64,000 nucleotides of DNA. Source: Parastagonospora avenae f. sp. tritici 18332-5 (taxonomy: Eukaryota > Ascomycota > Dothideomycetes > Pleosporales > Phaeosphaeriaceae). This document shows positions 33,990 through 45,706 of the stretch, one piece after another. A program made the position numbers and the translations under genes. The notes below the pieces were generated by a model that was given only the letters and a program-made list of their open reading frames with translations, did no database searches and was not told where the DNA came from. How positions within the stretch are numbered: position 1 is the first letter of the stretch; every line of letters begins with the position of its first letter. The DNA lies in assembly GCA_022559985.1 (NCBI GenBank), contig JAFJTR010000017.1, positions 390,003-454,002 on the forward strand. The letters run 5' to 3'.

Positions 33990-36681
33990 TCAAATTGCAA
34001 GGCCGTTGCCGAGACTAGTCCATCGATACAGAGAAAGCACTTCTCGTCGCTTCGCTGGCGTCATTTCTCGAGCGTGGCCATGGCCCTTGATCTGCGCCAG
34101 AGTCGAGATCATGACCTTTCGGAAATTTCTCTGATACTCAGTGTTGAGAGTAACTACAGCAGCTTCGTGCGCTCGAACAATGGTCTCGCACGCTCTGATG
34201 ACGCCGTCGTTTGTCTCGGTTGACAACTTGTCAGCCAGAAGGAGCAAAATCAAACTGCCTTGCAAGAGATACTGCTCTGCGTTAGCTATGCTCCATTCAA
34301 ATCAACATGTGGAGCAGCATTCGCAATGAATTGCAATGGCGAAGCTACCGGAGGAGTTAAAGACTTACCATTCCAAACAGATACGGCATAAAGGACAGAT
34401 CTGGATCCAGATCGAGGATTTCCTCAACAGCGTGCGCAGCCGAAATCGCACTTGAAGTCGCGGCGAGGAAGTTCTGCGAGCAAATCCACATGTTGTCGTC
34501 CTCGAGAAGTGCGACAGGGTCCCATTTGCCGTGGAGCAGTATATGCAGAACGTGCATGATATGTGTCGCGTATGCAGCGACCTTCCGCGTTTGGTGTGTC
34601 CATTCGCTACGAACGGGGTCCGGGCTCGTAGTTTGTTGGTTCTCCTCGCTTGGTCCACAGCCGTGCTGGGATTTGAACTCTTCAATGCTGTACGCATATC
34701 TCTCCAGTTGGCGTCTTATCTCAGCTTCGTGGAGTTCCCAGGAATTCCTTTGTCCGAATCTAGGGTGGTTCTTCTGTGCGTTCAAGTCGACGATGTCACC
34801 GAGAATTGTCATCAGAGGAAGGAAGAAGCCGAAGACATCGTGCGAGATGCACTGGAAGTTCAATCCCTTGGTGCGCGGTCCAGAGTGGCCAGTGTAAAAC
34901 TCGCCAGCCTGCCACAGAGTATCAGCAACCGGCTGAAACAAGTCCTCGCATTCATTGTCCAGCATAGCAAGCGGTCGGTTGTAACAGAGGCCAAGATGTC
35001 GGTCAACCATGTAAAGAAGCCACCAAAGTCGCCGCCTCTCTTCTTTCATCTCTTCAATCACAGCCGCTGCTGGAGTACCAACAGGGACTTGTGCGCCTGA
35101 GCGAGAGCAATCCGTCAAATCCATCTCGCCGCTTTCGGATGTATGCGGATCTCGCTCCTTCGCTGAATCTTGAGGCATTTCCCTACCGAGTTTGAGTTCT
35201 CTGGCAAGCGACCACGCCGCGTTCCACCATCGCAGAGATGCTGCTTTATACTCGCTTGCAGATGTCACGACTCCGAGATTCATGTAGGTCGCGATGTCGT
35301 CCAGAGTACTTGTGGGAGGCATTGCTCCGTCAGGTCGGCCGTCGTAGCGTCCCATCACACGATCGACGCGGAAGCTATCATGTGCTGCTGCTGAAAGTCC
35401 GGAACCGGGAGCGAATCCGTGGGACGACGGAGAGTGAACTAGAGGCTTAAGGAGGTCGACCGTCAATTTCCACAGCTTCTGACAGATTGTGGACCTCGCA
35501 GACGGTGACGAAGTCAAATAGCTGGCCTCGCTCGTTTGAGCAGCTATCCACAACATGCTCGCTAGCAGTGCAGGACTGCACTTGCGAGGCTTGTGTTGCC
35601 GCAGGAATGACCGTTTCCTGAAAACGGAGCCGAGTATGTATGGTGACGTGGGCTCCATGAAGACCGATGACGAGCTTTGGAAATAATATTCGAGAAGGTC
35701 GCAGGCAGTCGAGACTGTCATGATGGTACCAAGGTGTGGAATTAGGGGCTTCAGTACAGGGTACCTGCACGGCACCAAACCAGCACCTCCATTCTGGGAG
35801 GAGCTGACGCTTACTCCTGATCCAGGGGATCCCGTGTCCACGGAGCCGTAGCTGTGTGGCGAAGACTGCCTGGCTCCAGTCTGATACTGAATGGAGTAAT
35901 TTGCCATATTCGCATATTCGGGCGGAACCTGTCCGTTCTGCTCTGGCATCAGATGCATGCCGTTCATGGCATACATCAACTCGCCTCTTGGCATTTCAGC
36001 ATGCATCGATGAGTATGCTGCACCAGAACCGAGAAGCAGAGGATCAATCATCATGTGGTTGACAGGCGTTTCGAACTGGGCGCCTGGCGATCGTCAGCGC
36101 CGACTTAAAACACGAACGTTGTGGTAATTACCTGGATGCATCGCTTGCCACTCAGCCTGCGGCGCGCTGTGTAAAGCTTTGCTTGATGGAAATTGTGGAA
36201 CTACTGGCGTTGCTTCTGATTGAGACCACACCTCCTCGTCCATTTCCGAGAGACTAGGTCTCTCGAAGTACCCATTGCTCTGCGCCAACCCAGGTGTTTG
36301 CGGGCTGTGTCCTGCAGCAGCGGCCTCCTCTCGCTGTTTCTGAATGTGACGCGGCACCTTGCACAGTCAGCTTCCAAGTCGCGTGGCAACAAGTGCTGAA
36401 CATTTGAACAACTTTGACTGTTGTTGTCGTAGTGGTCTACAACAGAGCAGAGGCAGCTGCATTGAGGAAGGAATACACACCTTTCCACGGCGTTTTTTCT
36501 CGCGATTGTACTGGCAAACGTACTCCAGCTCGATGCAGCGAGAACACGGCGACTGGCCGTTACACCTGGTTCGCATGCGGTGGCAGTGGTCGCACGCTCG
36601 GCTTACTCGTCGCTTGACGGGTGCAGAGCTCCTACGTTCAAGTTTCGGCATGTCGGCGGTGGCGGGGTCCATGGTGGCCAT
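33990..36681 (-). CDS. xlnR: XlnR-type Zn2Cys6 xylanolytic regulator
   Basis: Four exons on the minus strand: 36481..36681, 36132..36357, 34369..36083 and 33990..34271, giving 807 residues, somewhat shorter than Aspergillus XlnR. The zinc cluster is CDHCHRMRTRCNGQSPCSRC plus the sixth Cys at about 56, followed by REKKRRGK. Downstream, the fungal transcription-factor middle-homology region shows marks I know from XlnR: CRYPVLKPLIPHL, SPALLASMLWIAAQ, ERRRLWWLLYMVDRHLGLCYN, FGFFLPLMTILGDIVDLN, LHILLHGKWDPVALLEDD, CETIVRAHEA, VTLNTEYQRNF and the terminus LYRWTSLGNGLAI. XlnR/Xyr1 activates xylanase, cellulase and xylose genes through GGCTAA-type sites. Met4 is an alternative start. Introns are 123, 48 and 97 nt. 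Confidence 0.85.
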
Positions 36682-39600
36682 TGTTGATTGTCGAAAGAGA
36701 GAAACAGATTTCAGTATCGATTGACTCGAGGAGTCTCGACTTCAAAGAGCGGGAGGAAGCGGTCAGACAATGGGAAAATCTGGGGACGGTCATGCGTTAC
36801 TTGGGGAGCATATGTGGGCCCTCGGAGCGTTAGTGCAAAGCAGTTCCGAGCTGGAGGAATCCTGGTCGCTGAAAGCCACGATCTGAATCTTCTATGCGTC
36901 CATGCGTCTTCGAGAAGCGAGATCACCTCGAGCGTAATATCAGAAGACGCAATCGTTAATTCCACCACCCATGGATGTATGGAACGTCTCAAGGATTGGC
37001 TTGCCGATCTTGGAGGGCACTGACGGTCGGCACCTGGTTTTCGGCGACGCCACCTCGAATGTGCTCCTCTCGACAGGCCATTCACAGCGCCTACGGCTAA
37101 AGTCACTGAGTCGACAGGGGCTATGGATAAAGACGCACACTCCCCCGCATTGCTAGGCTAGAGAACGACCCTTTCTGCGCGGGACAGAGGTCCGCTTGGG
37201 TGCACGTCAACACCCGTCTCGTAACTACCGCTTGGCTACCCTCTCTAGCACCTTGTGCCCGCCTTGTCAAAGCTGTAGCTCGAGGACGCTGATAATCCCT
37301 AACGGTGCCTTGCGTACTAACAAGGGGTTGAAATCTATATCATGTGCCCGGTATAGCTATATCTGATCACCCTAATGCGACTACTAACGCGCACGATTTG
37401 GTAATACTAAAGCCTGCTGAAACGGGCTCCATGCCGATTCCAGGTGTGTTGGACGAACACATGGCGATCAACTAGAAGACGTCAAGGCATCACTGTTGTG
37501 GACGCAAGCCGCTCCGACGCCATGAAACAGCTGCCAGTGGCACCAAACGAGCCTCTCGCGTGTGCTTGAGCTACCGGCATCGCGGCGAATGATGTCCTGG
37601 CTGACCCACTTTTGTGGACCCACCTCCAGGGGCCCACTTTTAGTGCCATAGAAGACAAAGACAGGTGTTCGAGAACTCGCATGTACCTTGGTAGCAGGTC
37701 GCGCCCAAAACGCAGCGACAGGGCCTTCCGTGGGTACTAACTACTGGTGCATAATTGCTCAAGATTTCTGGGGCTAACATTTTGGCAGTATGCATGCGCA
37801 GATGCCTCCGGAGAAGGAAGTTGGACAATGTTGTGGGGTTGCTGACCCAGTGCTGACATGCACTGCACGCCTGGCTCGACAATGTACCCGCCCAAGGTCA
37901 CCGTACAACGATGAGAAGCCCATCACAAGAGGTGACATATTGTCCATGTCAGGTAAGCGTGAAATGACCAAACAGTCACCGAGGATGTTCCCTTTTGTCG
38001 GTTATGCGCTGTCGACTACCACTTCAACGCGAAGCACGAACTCCCAGTTGCCTCATGCTGCTACAAATTCCAGGAGGCATCCCTCCTGGCCGTAAGGCTG
38101 GCCCCCCATCCCAACCGATTCCTGGTGATACCAACACAGACGCTGGTCTATGAGCAGTCCATCTTAACCTGAAACAAGTCACTGGAGCAAAGGGGAAGAG
38201 CTGCTTTGCTGCATGCGTTGATCTTCACGCCACATCCCCAGTTCTTCTTCACATGCAAAGTCGTGGCTTTATGCAGATGCGCAACGAAGGATTCGTGCTG
38301 ACAGCGCACACCGGCCCGCCCACAGCTCGCGCAGACATGAATGCAAATTCTCCGGTGGTGATTCGTGGATTTGTTGGATCAAACCGAGAATTGCTGGAGA
38401 ATTGCTGCAGGCTACGAGCACGAGGTCACTGCGGAGAGCCACCTTGCATCCTGCGTCGCGGCAGAACTGTGCGCAATCTGCTTCCTTAACGCTGCTGCAG
38501 TATCGGGCTGCATGTCTCGGGGTGTAGGGCGCGTCTTCGCATTGGCGCAGACCCCTCGAGTCTCCTCTCCCACAGAAACAAGCAACCTGGGAGCACAACG
38601 CACGCCGCAAGCTGTGCTGTGGAGCCCCGGTGCTTCAGTAGTTCCTCCCATGCTGGGTCAAGCGGCCACGGCCGTTTGACGGCTTCCGGTTAGGTGGACC
38701 TGCAAGATTCGTTGGGTCCTGGCCGCTAATCAGCAGCCAGCCTTGAAGTAACCCTGAGGTTCTCCACAAACGCTAATATGTGGCTCTTCTGTTCAGCGCC
38801 GACTCTAAGCCTGTTCCGTCCAGCGCTAAGTAGAGGAACAAAATGCTTCACCGAGGCTTCGGCCCCGAACTCTGAACGGGACGGCTGCCCCCACATACCG
38901 ATGTCATGTCCTGTGCTTCACCATGGCCTGGTGTGGCCACTTGTGTTAGTCTCGGCGATTGCCTGGCGCAATAATAGGTTTCGTGAGCGGGCACAGAGGC
39001 ATACGACAGAACTCTGTGGAAATGACGGATGCGATAGATATATTGTGAGCGGTTAGATTAAGGGTCCAACACTTGGCGCCTTCGCCGAGTATCCACCAAG
39101 AAATATCACCGAAGACCAGCTGAATTGGGACAGATGGCTTTGACCGGGATTGTTACAATCCGGCATCACGAGGTTTGGTACCGACGTCACACGAGCTGCA
39201 GGAGAAACTGGGCTGGGGAGGTGCTGCCACGCTCTGACCGCATGTCTGGAGGTCTCGAGGTGTGGTCTCTCACCCCAGCTTTTCCGCCTATCAGTTCCTG
39301 GGTCACACAATGCATGCAGTCACAACGGGAAGAACATCTCGGCTGAGCGGAACGGCGTCTACGAAGCGATGCCGCAAGCCCTGTTCATCTTATACCTCCC
39401 TCCCTTCTGTTATACCCTCTTGTTGTATAAGGGCCCACACAGCCCTCGTACAATGGTACTGCAATGTTGGGATCAAGCATCAAGAGTAGCCTGTCTGTCC
39501 AACCCTTCGGATGGGAAAGGTAAACCGGCTATGTTCGAGTTGCCCCAGACTCATACCTGGGTACAGCCCCAAGACCTGTTGTGGTTAGAAGCAACAAAAT

Positions 39601-40861
39601 ACATTGCAAATAAACACACTTAGGCAAGCGCTTCTCTCCGCGCTAAGCGAGACTTGTTCGAGATCATGCAGCAAGCTGCCGCATCGCAGATTTCGTGTGG
39701 GGATGTGCAAGGGTCTGAGCAACACTTCAGTGGGCAAGTATCAAGGGACAGGACAAGGTAATGCGTTCCGGGGCCGATGTTTGATGAGGGAATCTCAACG
39801 ACGACGAACGAGAACGCGAGTGCGAACTACCTGACACTAATCGACAAGGTCAAGGTTGGTATTGCTGATCACAGGCACTGCGTCACTTGATCCTTTGACC
39901 GATGAGTAGGCAACCATGACCTACGAAAATCACCTGACACGAGAGGCCCGTCAAACGCTTTCATACATCAGCCATGCACGCAATATACAGCGACGCCTCT
40001 CTCGAGCGCTGATGCACAGTGGCAAAGTAAATCAAGGGGTCGCCACGTGTGCACCACGCACACCGTAAGCAACAATGTCTATTCTGGTCGATGACCAACA
40101 CTGTATAACACGACCGGTCAAGTGGCGATCTATCATATCGTCGAAGCTGGACGACATTATTGAAGTGTTTCGGACTAATGCACGACAGCCCAATGACTGT
40201 TGGACCCAAGACGTTAGAAAGTCGAAGGGAACTGTTCTTTCCCGCAATCGGCTCGGTAATCTCAGGCGCCCTCCAGGGGTATAGCCACTTGCAATAGTGG
40301 GTCCTGGCTAGACATGGGAGCACAAGATCTGCTCACGATCTTGATTTGGTATTTTAACTGGGAACAAGGCAGGCAGTTTAGCTGAAGTGCGCGGAAGCGT
40401 CAGTGTGAGACTAACTGGTGAGATCAGCGGCGCAGGGACTTGATGGACGTCAGGCATTGTATCAAGGTGTTCCGGAGAGGTAATCAGAGATATGGGTGTA
40501 CGGAAGGAGGATTATCGCATCACCAACGGGACGGCACATAAGTAATTTCTTTTTTCTGACTTCGGGCAGTTATCGTTGGACTCAGTCCACTGTGGCAAGG
40601 AAGCTGAACGACTTCCTCTCGCCCGCCAGGCATTGCTTACAACCTGCACGTGGGTAACAGTTAGCTGGGATGTCGTTATCGTTGCAGGTACTTGATCATT
40701 TCCTTCAGCCCCAGCCAGCACACCTACCACAACGATTCATAAGGTATGACAAAAACTGTCCCGCCCGCTACCGCTCATCTCCCGTTCTCCACTTTCCGAC
40801 AACCGCTTCGTCAAGTCAAGCCATGCTGACTACCAGGTAATTAGGAAATCTTATCACTTAC
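36682..40861. other. 4.2-kb region without recognisable genes
   Basis: The longest gene-free stretch here, between the divergent 5' side of xlnR and the 3' end of the GST gene. Many ORFs of 60-160 codons exist on both strands, but none has a motif, plausible splicing or protein-like composition that I trust. It may hold a long xlnR promoter, a non-coding RNA or decayed sequence. Confidence 0.35.
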
Positions 40862-42390
40862 TCACTTCTCGCTTTTCGCGGCATCTTCCTTCATGCCTTT
40901 TTGCACCCACGCACGGCTCTTGGCCGCGTACTCGTCCATCTTCGTCTTGTCCTTGAGCAGCTCCTTGATCGTGTGCGGATCGGGTACATGGCGACCCTTC
41001 TCGACGCCCGGACGTGCCGTCATGCGCTCTTCCCACGCCTTGAGCGTGGGGAATTCATCGATGTCGATGCCCGCCCACCCGGCGGCCGCGATCCAGCCCC
41101 AGTGCGCGAGATCTGTGTGCAGGATGCATGAGTGATGTGGATGACGCACGAAGGGGGGATGCTTACCGGCAATAGTGCACTTCTCGCCCATGATGTACGG
41201 GCGGTTGTCGGCTGCGAGATGCTTGTCCAACACACCATACAGACGGCGTGTTTCGTTCTGGTAGCGGTTCACGCCGTATTCGATGTGCTCGGGAGCGTAG
41301 CGGGTGAAATGGTCTGTGTGAGATTCTCGCGTTAACTTGCTGTACCAGACATATCGCTCCACATGCAGTGTATGCAAGACTCTGGCGCAGATCCGGGAAC
41401 GGGCGGAAAGGACACTAAGGAGACTATTGTTTGATCTTCTGCTGGTATGTAGGACGGGTTGACGGCTGGGTTATGCATGGTGTGCTTTTTTTTCGTCGAG
41501 TAAGATATTGTCCGATCGGTGGCCGTCTCCGAGATTACGCCCTTGTCAATTTGGGGAGGCGGGATTTTGGGGGCGGTGGATTTGTCTGGAGCTCAACGGT
41601 TTGGGCGGGCAGCTTTATTCAAGGATGTTGTGCGTGGACTTTTGCAACGTTGGTGGATCTGATGACGAATAGGTGATATCCACTCTGTGCTGACGGACGG
41701 GACTATCGATCCGCTCCATTGCTTCATTCCCTTCATGACAAATAGATATTTCGTACTTACTTGCTTGTCCCTGCATTGGGCCTACACCGGCGTTCATGAA
41801 GAACAACCAGTTGTTCATCTCGTAGTACTCCCTTGTGCCCTTGGGGAAACTGATCTTGTACTCTGTGTCGTAGCGCTCGACGAGATACTGCATGATGCCA
41901 CCGCTCTCGAAGAGGTTGATGGGCTTGCCGTCAGTGAAGGTGTCGGTTAGAGCTGGGATTCTGCCATTGGGATTGATGGCTCGGAACCAGGCTTCTTTCT
42001 GAGTGTCTTTGCTGATGTCGATCTTGTGGACTTTGTAGGGGAGACTAGGAAGATGTTAGAATCCGCGCTAGTATCATCGTATGTAGATTGACTGCGTTTT
42101 CTGGACAGTATGATGACAGGGCCAATATAATCTTGCTTCGCCGTTTCTTGGAGTATTCATCCGGCACTGGCAATTCGAGTCTCACTGACCACCTACAGTC
42201 TCCGTTCCGCTAGACTGAATGGCAACTTCCAGACTTCCGATACTAAATGTTCACATGATAGACTTCCCAGGATCTGATCACAAGTAAGAAAGTCAATCAC
42301 TCACCCTAGCTCTTCGAGTGTGATCGAGATTTTGATGCCATTGGGCGTCTGCGTAGTGTACAAAGTGATGTCAGAGTTCTGGGAAGACAT
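40862..42390 (-). CDS. Ure2-like glutathione S-transferase
   Basis: Four exons on the minus strand: 42305..42390, 41761..42044, 41167..41313 and 40862..41112, giving 255 residues. The thioredoxin-fold domain starts ITLYTTQTPNGIKISITLEE, then LPYKVHKIDI, NPNGRIPALTD and the glutathione-binding LFESGGIMQYL. The helical domain has MQGQANHFTRYAPE, formed across an exon junction, and SYIMGEKC-type sequence IMGEKCTIADLAHWGW. This is the Ure2p-like GST class common in fungi, usually cytosolic and active in detoxification or redox defence. Introns are 260, 447 and 54 nt; the 447-nt one is the longest in the window but has good ends (GTAAGT donor, CACACAG acceptor). An upstream in-frame ATG at 42492 would add 34 residues; the MSSQNSD start fits the family better. 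Confidence 0.9.
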
Positions 42391-42959
42391 GATGTTCTGT
42401 TGTATCAATGCGTAGTCAGTTGTTGTGAGAATGCAGTCCGGAGTATTAAGAAGATAGCGTTTGTCACTTCGAGTGGGGTCATTGAGGGGCAACTATGACG
42501 ACTTGGGAAGCTGATTAGAAATGTAGTAGTGCCGAGCTACGGACTTGCTACTCTACAAAGTGTTGGACATTTGGTATCTGACTCGAGTTTGGTTCGTATT
42601 GTAACTGTATTTTGCGAGCAAGTTCTATGAGTTCTATAAGTGCTCCAGGGCTGTAAAGAGCAAGATACATAGGGAATTCTGGCAGGCCAAACATACTTCA
42701 TACTCTTCATAGAGATCGACGAGAATTCGATTCGACTGCACTAAATTCTAGCAGTGCAGCATGATAATCCCATAGTATTGAAAGAGACCTGCCCTGACTC
42801 GGAAGGCGCGTGTGGTAACGGCAGCCTATCAGCACGTGATTCCGCCCGCGATAAGCAGCAAACGGACTAGCCGATATTCATCCGCCTCCTCGAAAGCTTT
42901 CTCCCGCGACGTTCCAACATCTCACCATCATCCCCTCACCATTAACCTACACAACAACC
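42391..42959. other. Divergent promoter region
   Basis: 569 nt between the GST (minus) and branchpoint-binding protein (plus) starts, so it contains both promoters. Nothing else seen. Confidence 0.45.
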
Positions 42960-44986
42960 ATGTCTTGGCGCAACCAGGGCATCACTGGCTCGAATAACAT
43001 TCCGCTTGGGAACCGCCGTCGTTTCGGCGGTGACGACGCTGATGATGGAGGTTACAATCCTGCAGCGCCAGCGGAGGGTTTGTCTGAGCTCAAGCGCGGT
43101 CGCAGCCCACAGCGTGGTAAGTCCTGGCTCCATGAATACGCGATCGCGTACTGACTGCGACACCACAGATCCCGATGGTCCCCGACAGCGCAAGAAGCGC
43201 AATCGATGGGGCGACGCCAGTGAGAACAAGGCTGCTGGTTTGATGGGCTTGCCCACTGCCATTTACAGCGCCATGACTACTGAGCAGCTCGACGCTTACA
43301 CCCTGCACTTGCGCATTGAGGAAATCACGCAGAAGCTCAAGATTAACGATGTCGTGCCAGCCGACAATGATAGGTATGTATTCCCGTCCGATTTCAGAAG
43401 CGCATTTCTAACTTTTCCAGGTCTCCCTCTCCTCCTCCGCAGTACGACAACTTTGGTCGCCGTGTCAACACCCGCGAGTTCCGTTACCGCAAGCGTCTCG
43501 AAGACGAGCGCCACAAGCTGGTTGAGAAGGCGATGAAGACGCTCCCCAACTATCACCCGCCTGCCGACTACAGGCGCCCTACTAAGACACAGGAGAAAGT
43601 CTACGTTCCGGTCAATGACTATCCGGAAATTAACTTCAGTATGGAACTAACCCCTCTAACTTTCCTTTTTTGGTTCTTTTCCTCCCCAGCCTTTGTCTTG
43701 ACAGCCTGCTCAGGATGCCTGATGCTTATGCGCATTCCGTGGTACCTGCAGTCTAGCTATGTCACTAACCCCCACCGTCCCCGTTACTCATACCAACTTT
43801 GATCATACACTAACCGCAGCTTTTTGCACTAACAGTTGGCCTTCTCATCGGCCCTCGTGGAAACACGCTCAAGAAAATGGAGTCCGAATCGGGCGCGAAG
43901 ATCGCTATCCGTGGCAAAGGCTCCGTCAAGGAGGGTAAAGGACGTTCTGACGCTGCTCACACCAGCAACCAGGAGGAAGACTTGCACTGCCTGATCATGG
44001 CCGATACCGAGGAGAAGGTGAACAAGGCGAAGAAGCTCATCCACAACGTCATCGAGACCGTAAGTCAACTATCACTCCCTGTGAAATTCCCTGCTAATTT
44101 ACAACAGGCTGCCTCTATTCCCGAAGGCCAGAACGAACTCAAGCGCAACCAGCTCCGAGAGCTTGCCGCGCTCAACGGTACCCTTCGAGACGACGAGAAC
44201 CAAGCCTGCCAAAACTGTGGTGAAATCGGTCATAGGAAATACGATTGCCCACAGAAGCAGAACTTCACGGCTAGCATCATCTGTCGTGTCTGTGGTCAGG
44301 CTGGACATATGGCCCGCGATTGTCCTGATCGCAAGGTCGGTCAGCCGTGGCGCAATGACGGCCGTCCCGGTGGCGACCGCAACCAGGGTCGTATCGGAGG
44401 TGCTCCCGAGAACGAGCTCGATGCGTTCATGGCCGAAATGGGTGGTGGTCAGCCTCGTGCCGCTATCGAATACAGCAATGGTGGAGGTGCAGACAACGCT
44501 GCTGGCGGAGAGCGAACCCTCAAACCCTGGGAACGTGGTCCGACTGGTGGCGCTGCACCTTGGGCGCGCAACGACCGGGATGGTGGTGACCACAACTCTG
44601 CGGCTGCTCCTCCCCCTTGGGCTGGCGGCGGTGGTGGTGGTGGTCGGTCGTACGACCAGAACAACGGTTATGGCGCAGGCAACGCTGCGCCCTGGGCTTC
44701 TGCGGCTCCTGCTGCTCCAGCTGCTGCAGGCTATGGCTACGGTGGCTATGGCTACGACCAGGCTGCGCCAGGGGCTTACGGTGCCCCTGGTTATGGTGCG
44801 CCCGCTGCTCCAACGGGCCCACCTCCAGGTCTAGGACCGCTCTTCCAGAACTACGGATCTGCTGGTACCCCTCCCCCGCCACCACCACCGCCGTCTGGTT
44901 CCGTCCCTCCTCCACCGCCTCCAGGTGATGCCCCGCCACCTCCTCCCCCGAGCGATATCCCTCCTCCGCCGCCACCTCCTCAGTAG
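42960..44986 (+). CDS. Branchpoint-binding protein (SF1/BBP)
   Basis: Five exons, 42960..43116, 43169..43373, 43421..43638, 43836..44059 and 44108..44986, give 560 residues. The N-terminus has RKKRNRW (60-66), the U2AF-ligand motif that binds the U2AF large subunit, then the SF1 helix-hairpin region (MTTEQLDAYTLHLRIEEIT). The KH-QUA2 domain spans about 150-265 with the GLLIGPRGNTLKKMESESGA loop split by an intron. Two CCHC zinc knuckles follow (CQNCGEIGHRKYDC at about 302, CRVCGQAGHMARDC at about 327). The rest is Gly/Ala-rich, then a long proline-rich tail. It binds the intron branch site in the early spliceosome. Its own gene has four introns, one of 197 nt. Confidence 0.95.
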
Positions 44987-45706
44987 ACGCCATGATTCAG
45001 GACAGGGCATACGTCCCTCGGGCACGCATACTGAGGCATTCTAGGAGTGACGAAGCCGCTTCTGTTTCGGCTTTTAACTATCCCCTCAACGCGGATCTAG
45101 GACGTACGCAGCAGCGCCATGGCATCTCTTACATCTTAGCAGCAGCAGCAGCACGGAGCACATATCGCGACAGTACTTGGATGGCACTAGCCAACTAATG
45201 AAGTACAGGTATACTTACAAAATTGAATTGATTCTCACGATAATTTCCTCTGATCGGGGACCCTGGATGTACCATCTGTTCTTGGTAACTTTACAGGACA
45301 AGTGGTGCTCTAGCTACGAAATGACATCTACTTTGCTGACGATGACCTGTTAATGCTCGTGTGATGTAATGTAAAATCGTGTTCTCTACAGCGTGTAGAG
45401 CTATGCATGCACTTGTGTGTCCATGATGCTTGACAAGATGTGTGTGAACGTGTCGAGTTATAGTGACGTTGATCAACGCCAAGGGTGTGATCCTGGCACG
45501 AGCGCGGGACGAACCACGACGGCGGGCGCCCGCGGACAAGCTGGAGCTGTTAGACATGCAAACTCACATGTCAAAGAGCCCACGGTAGCAAGTGGCTCCC
45601 TGTATTCACCAACATCCCCTCTCTACTTGCCATATACTGCACGTGTTCAAAGGCCACCCAACTCAGCGTCGAAGGAGATCCCCGCCTACGCGCTCACCCC
45701 GCTACG
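44987..45706. other. Intergenic region
   Basis: 720 nt between two plus-strand genes. It includes a short CAG-type run near 45140 in the BBP downstream region. No gene seen. Confidence 0.4.

Noticed and set aside
39150..39623. 157-codon ORF in the xlnR-GST gap
   Set aside because: Starts without ATG, composition not protein-like, no motif.
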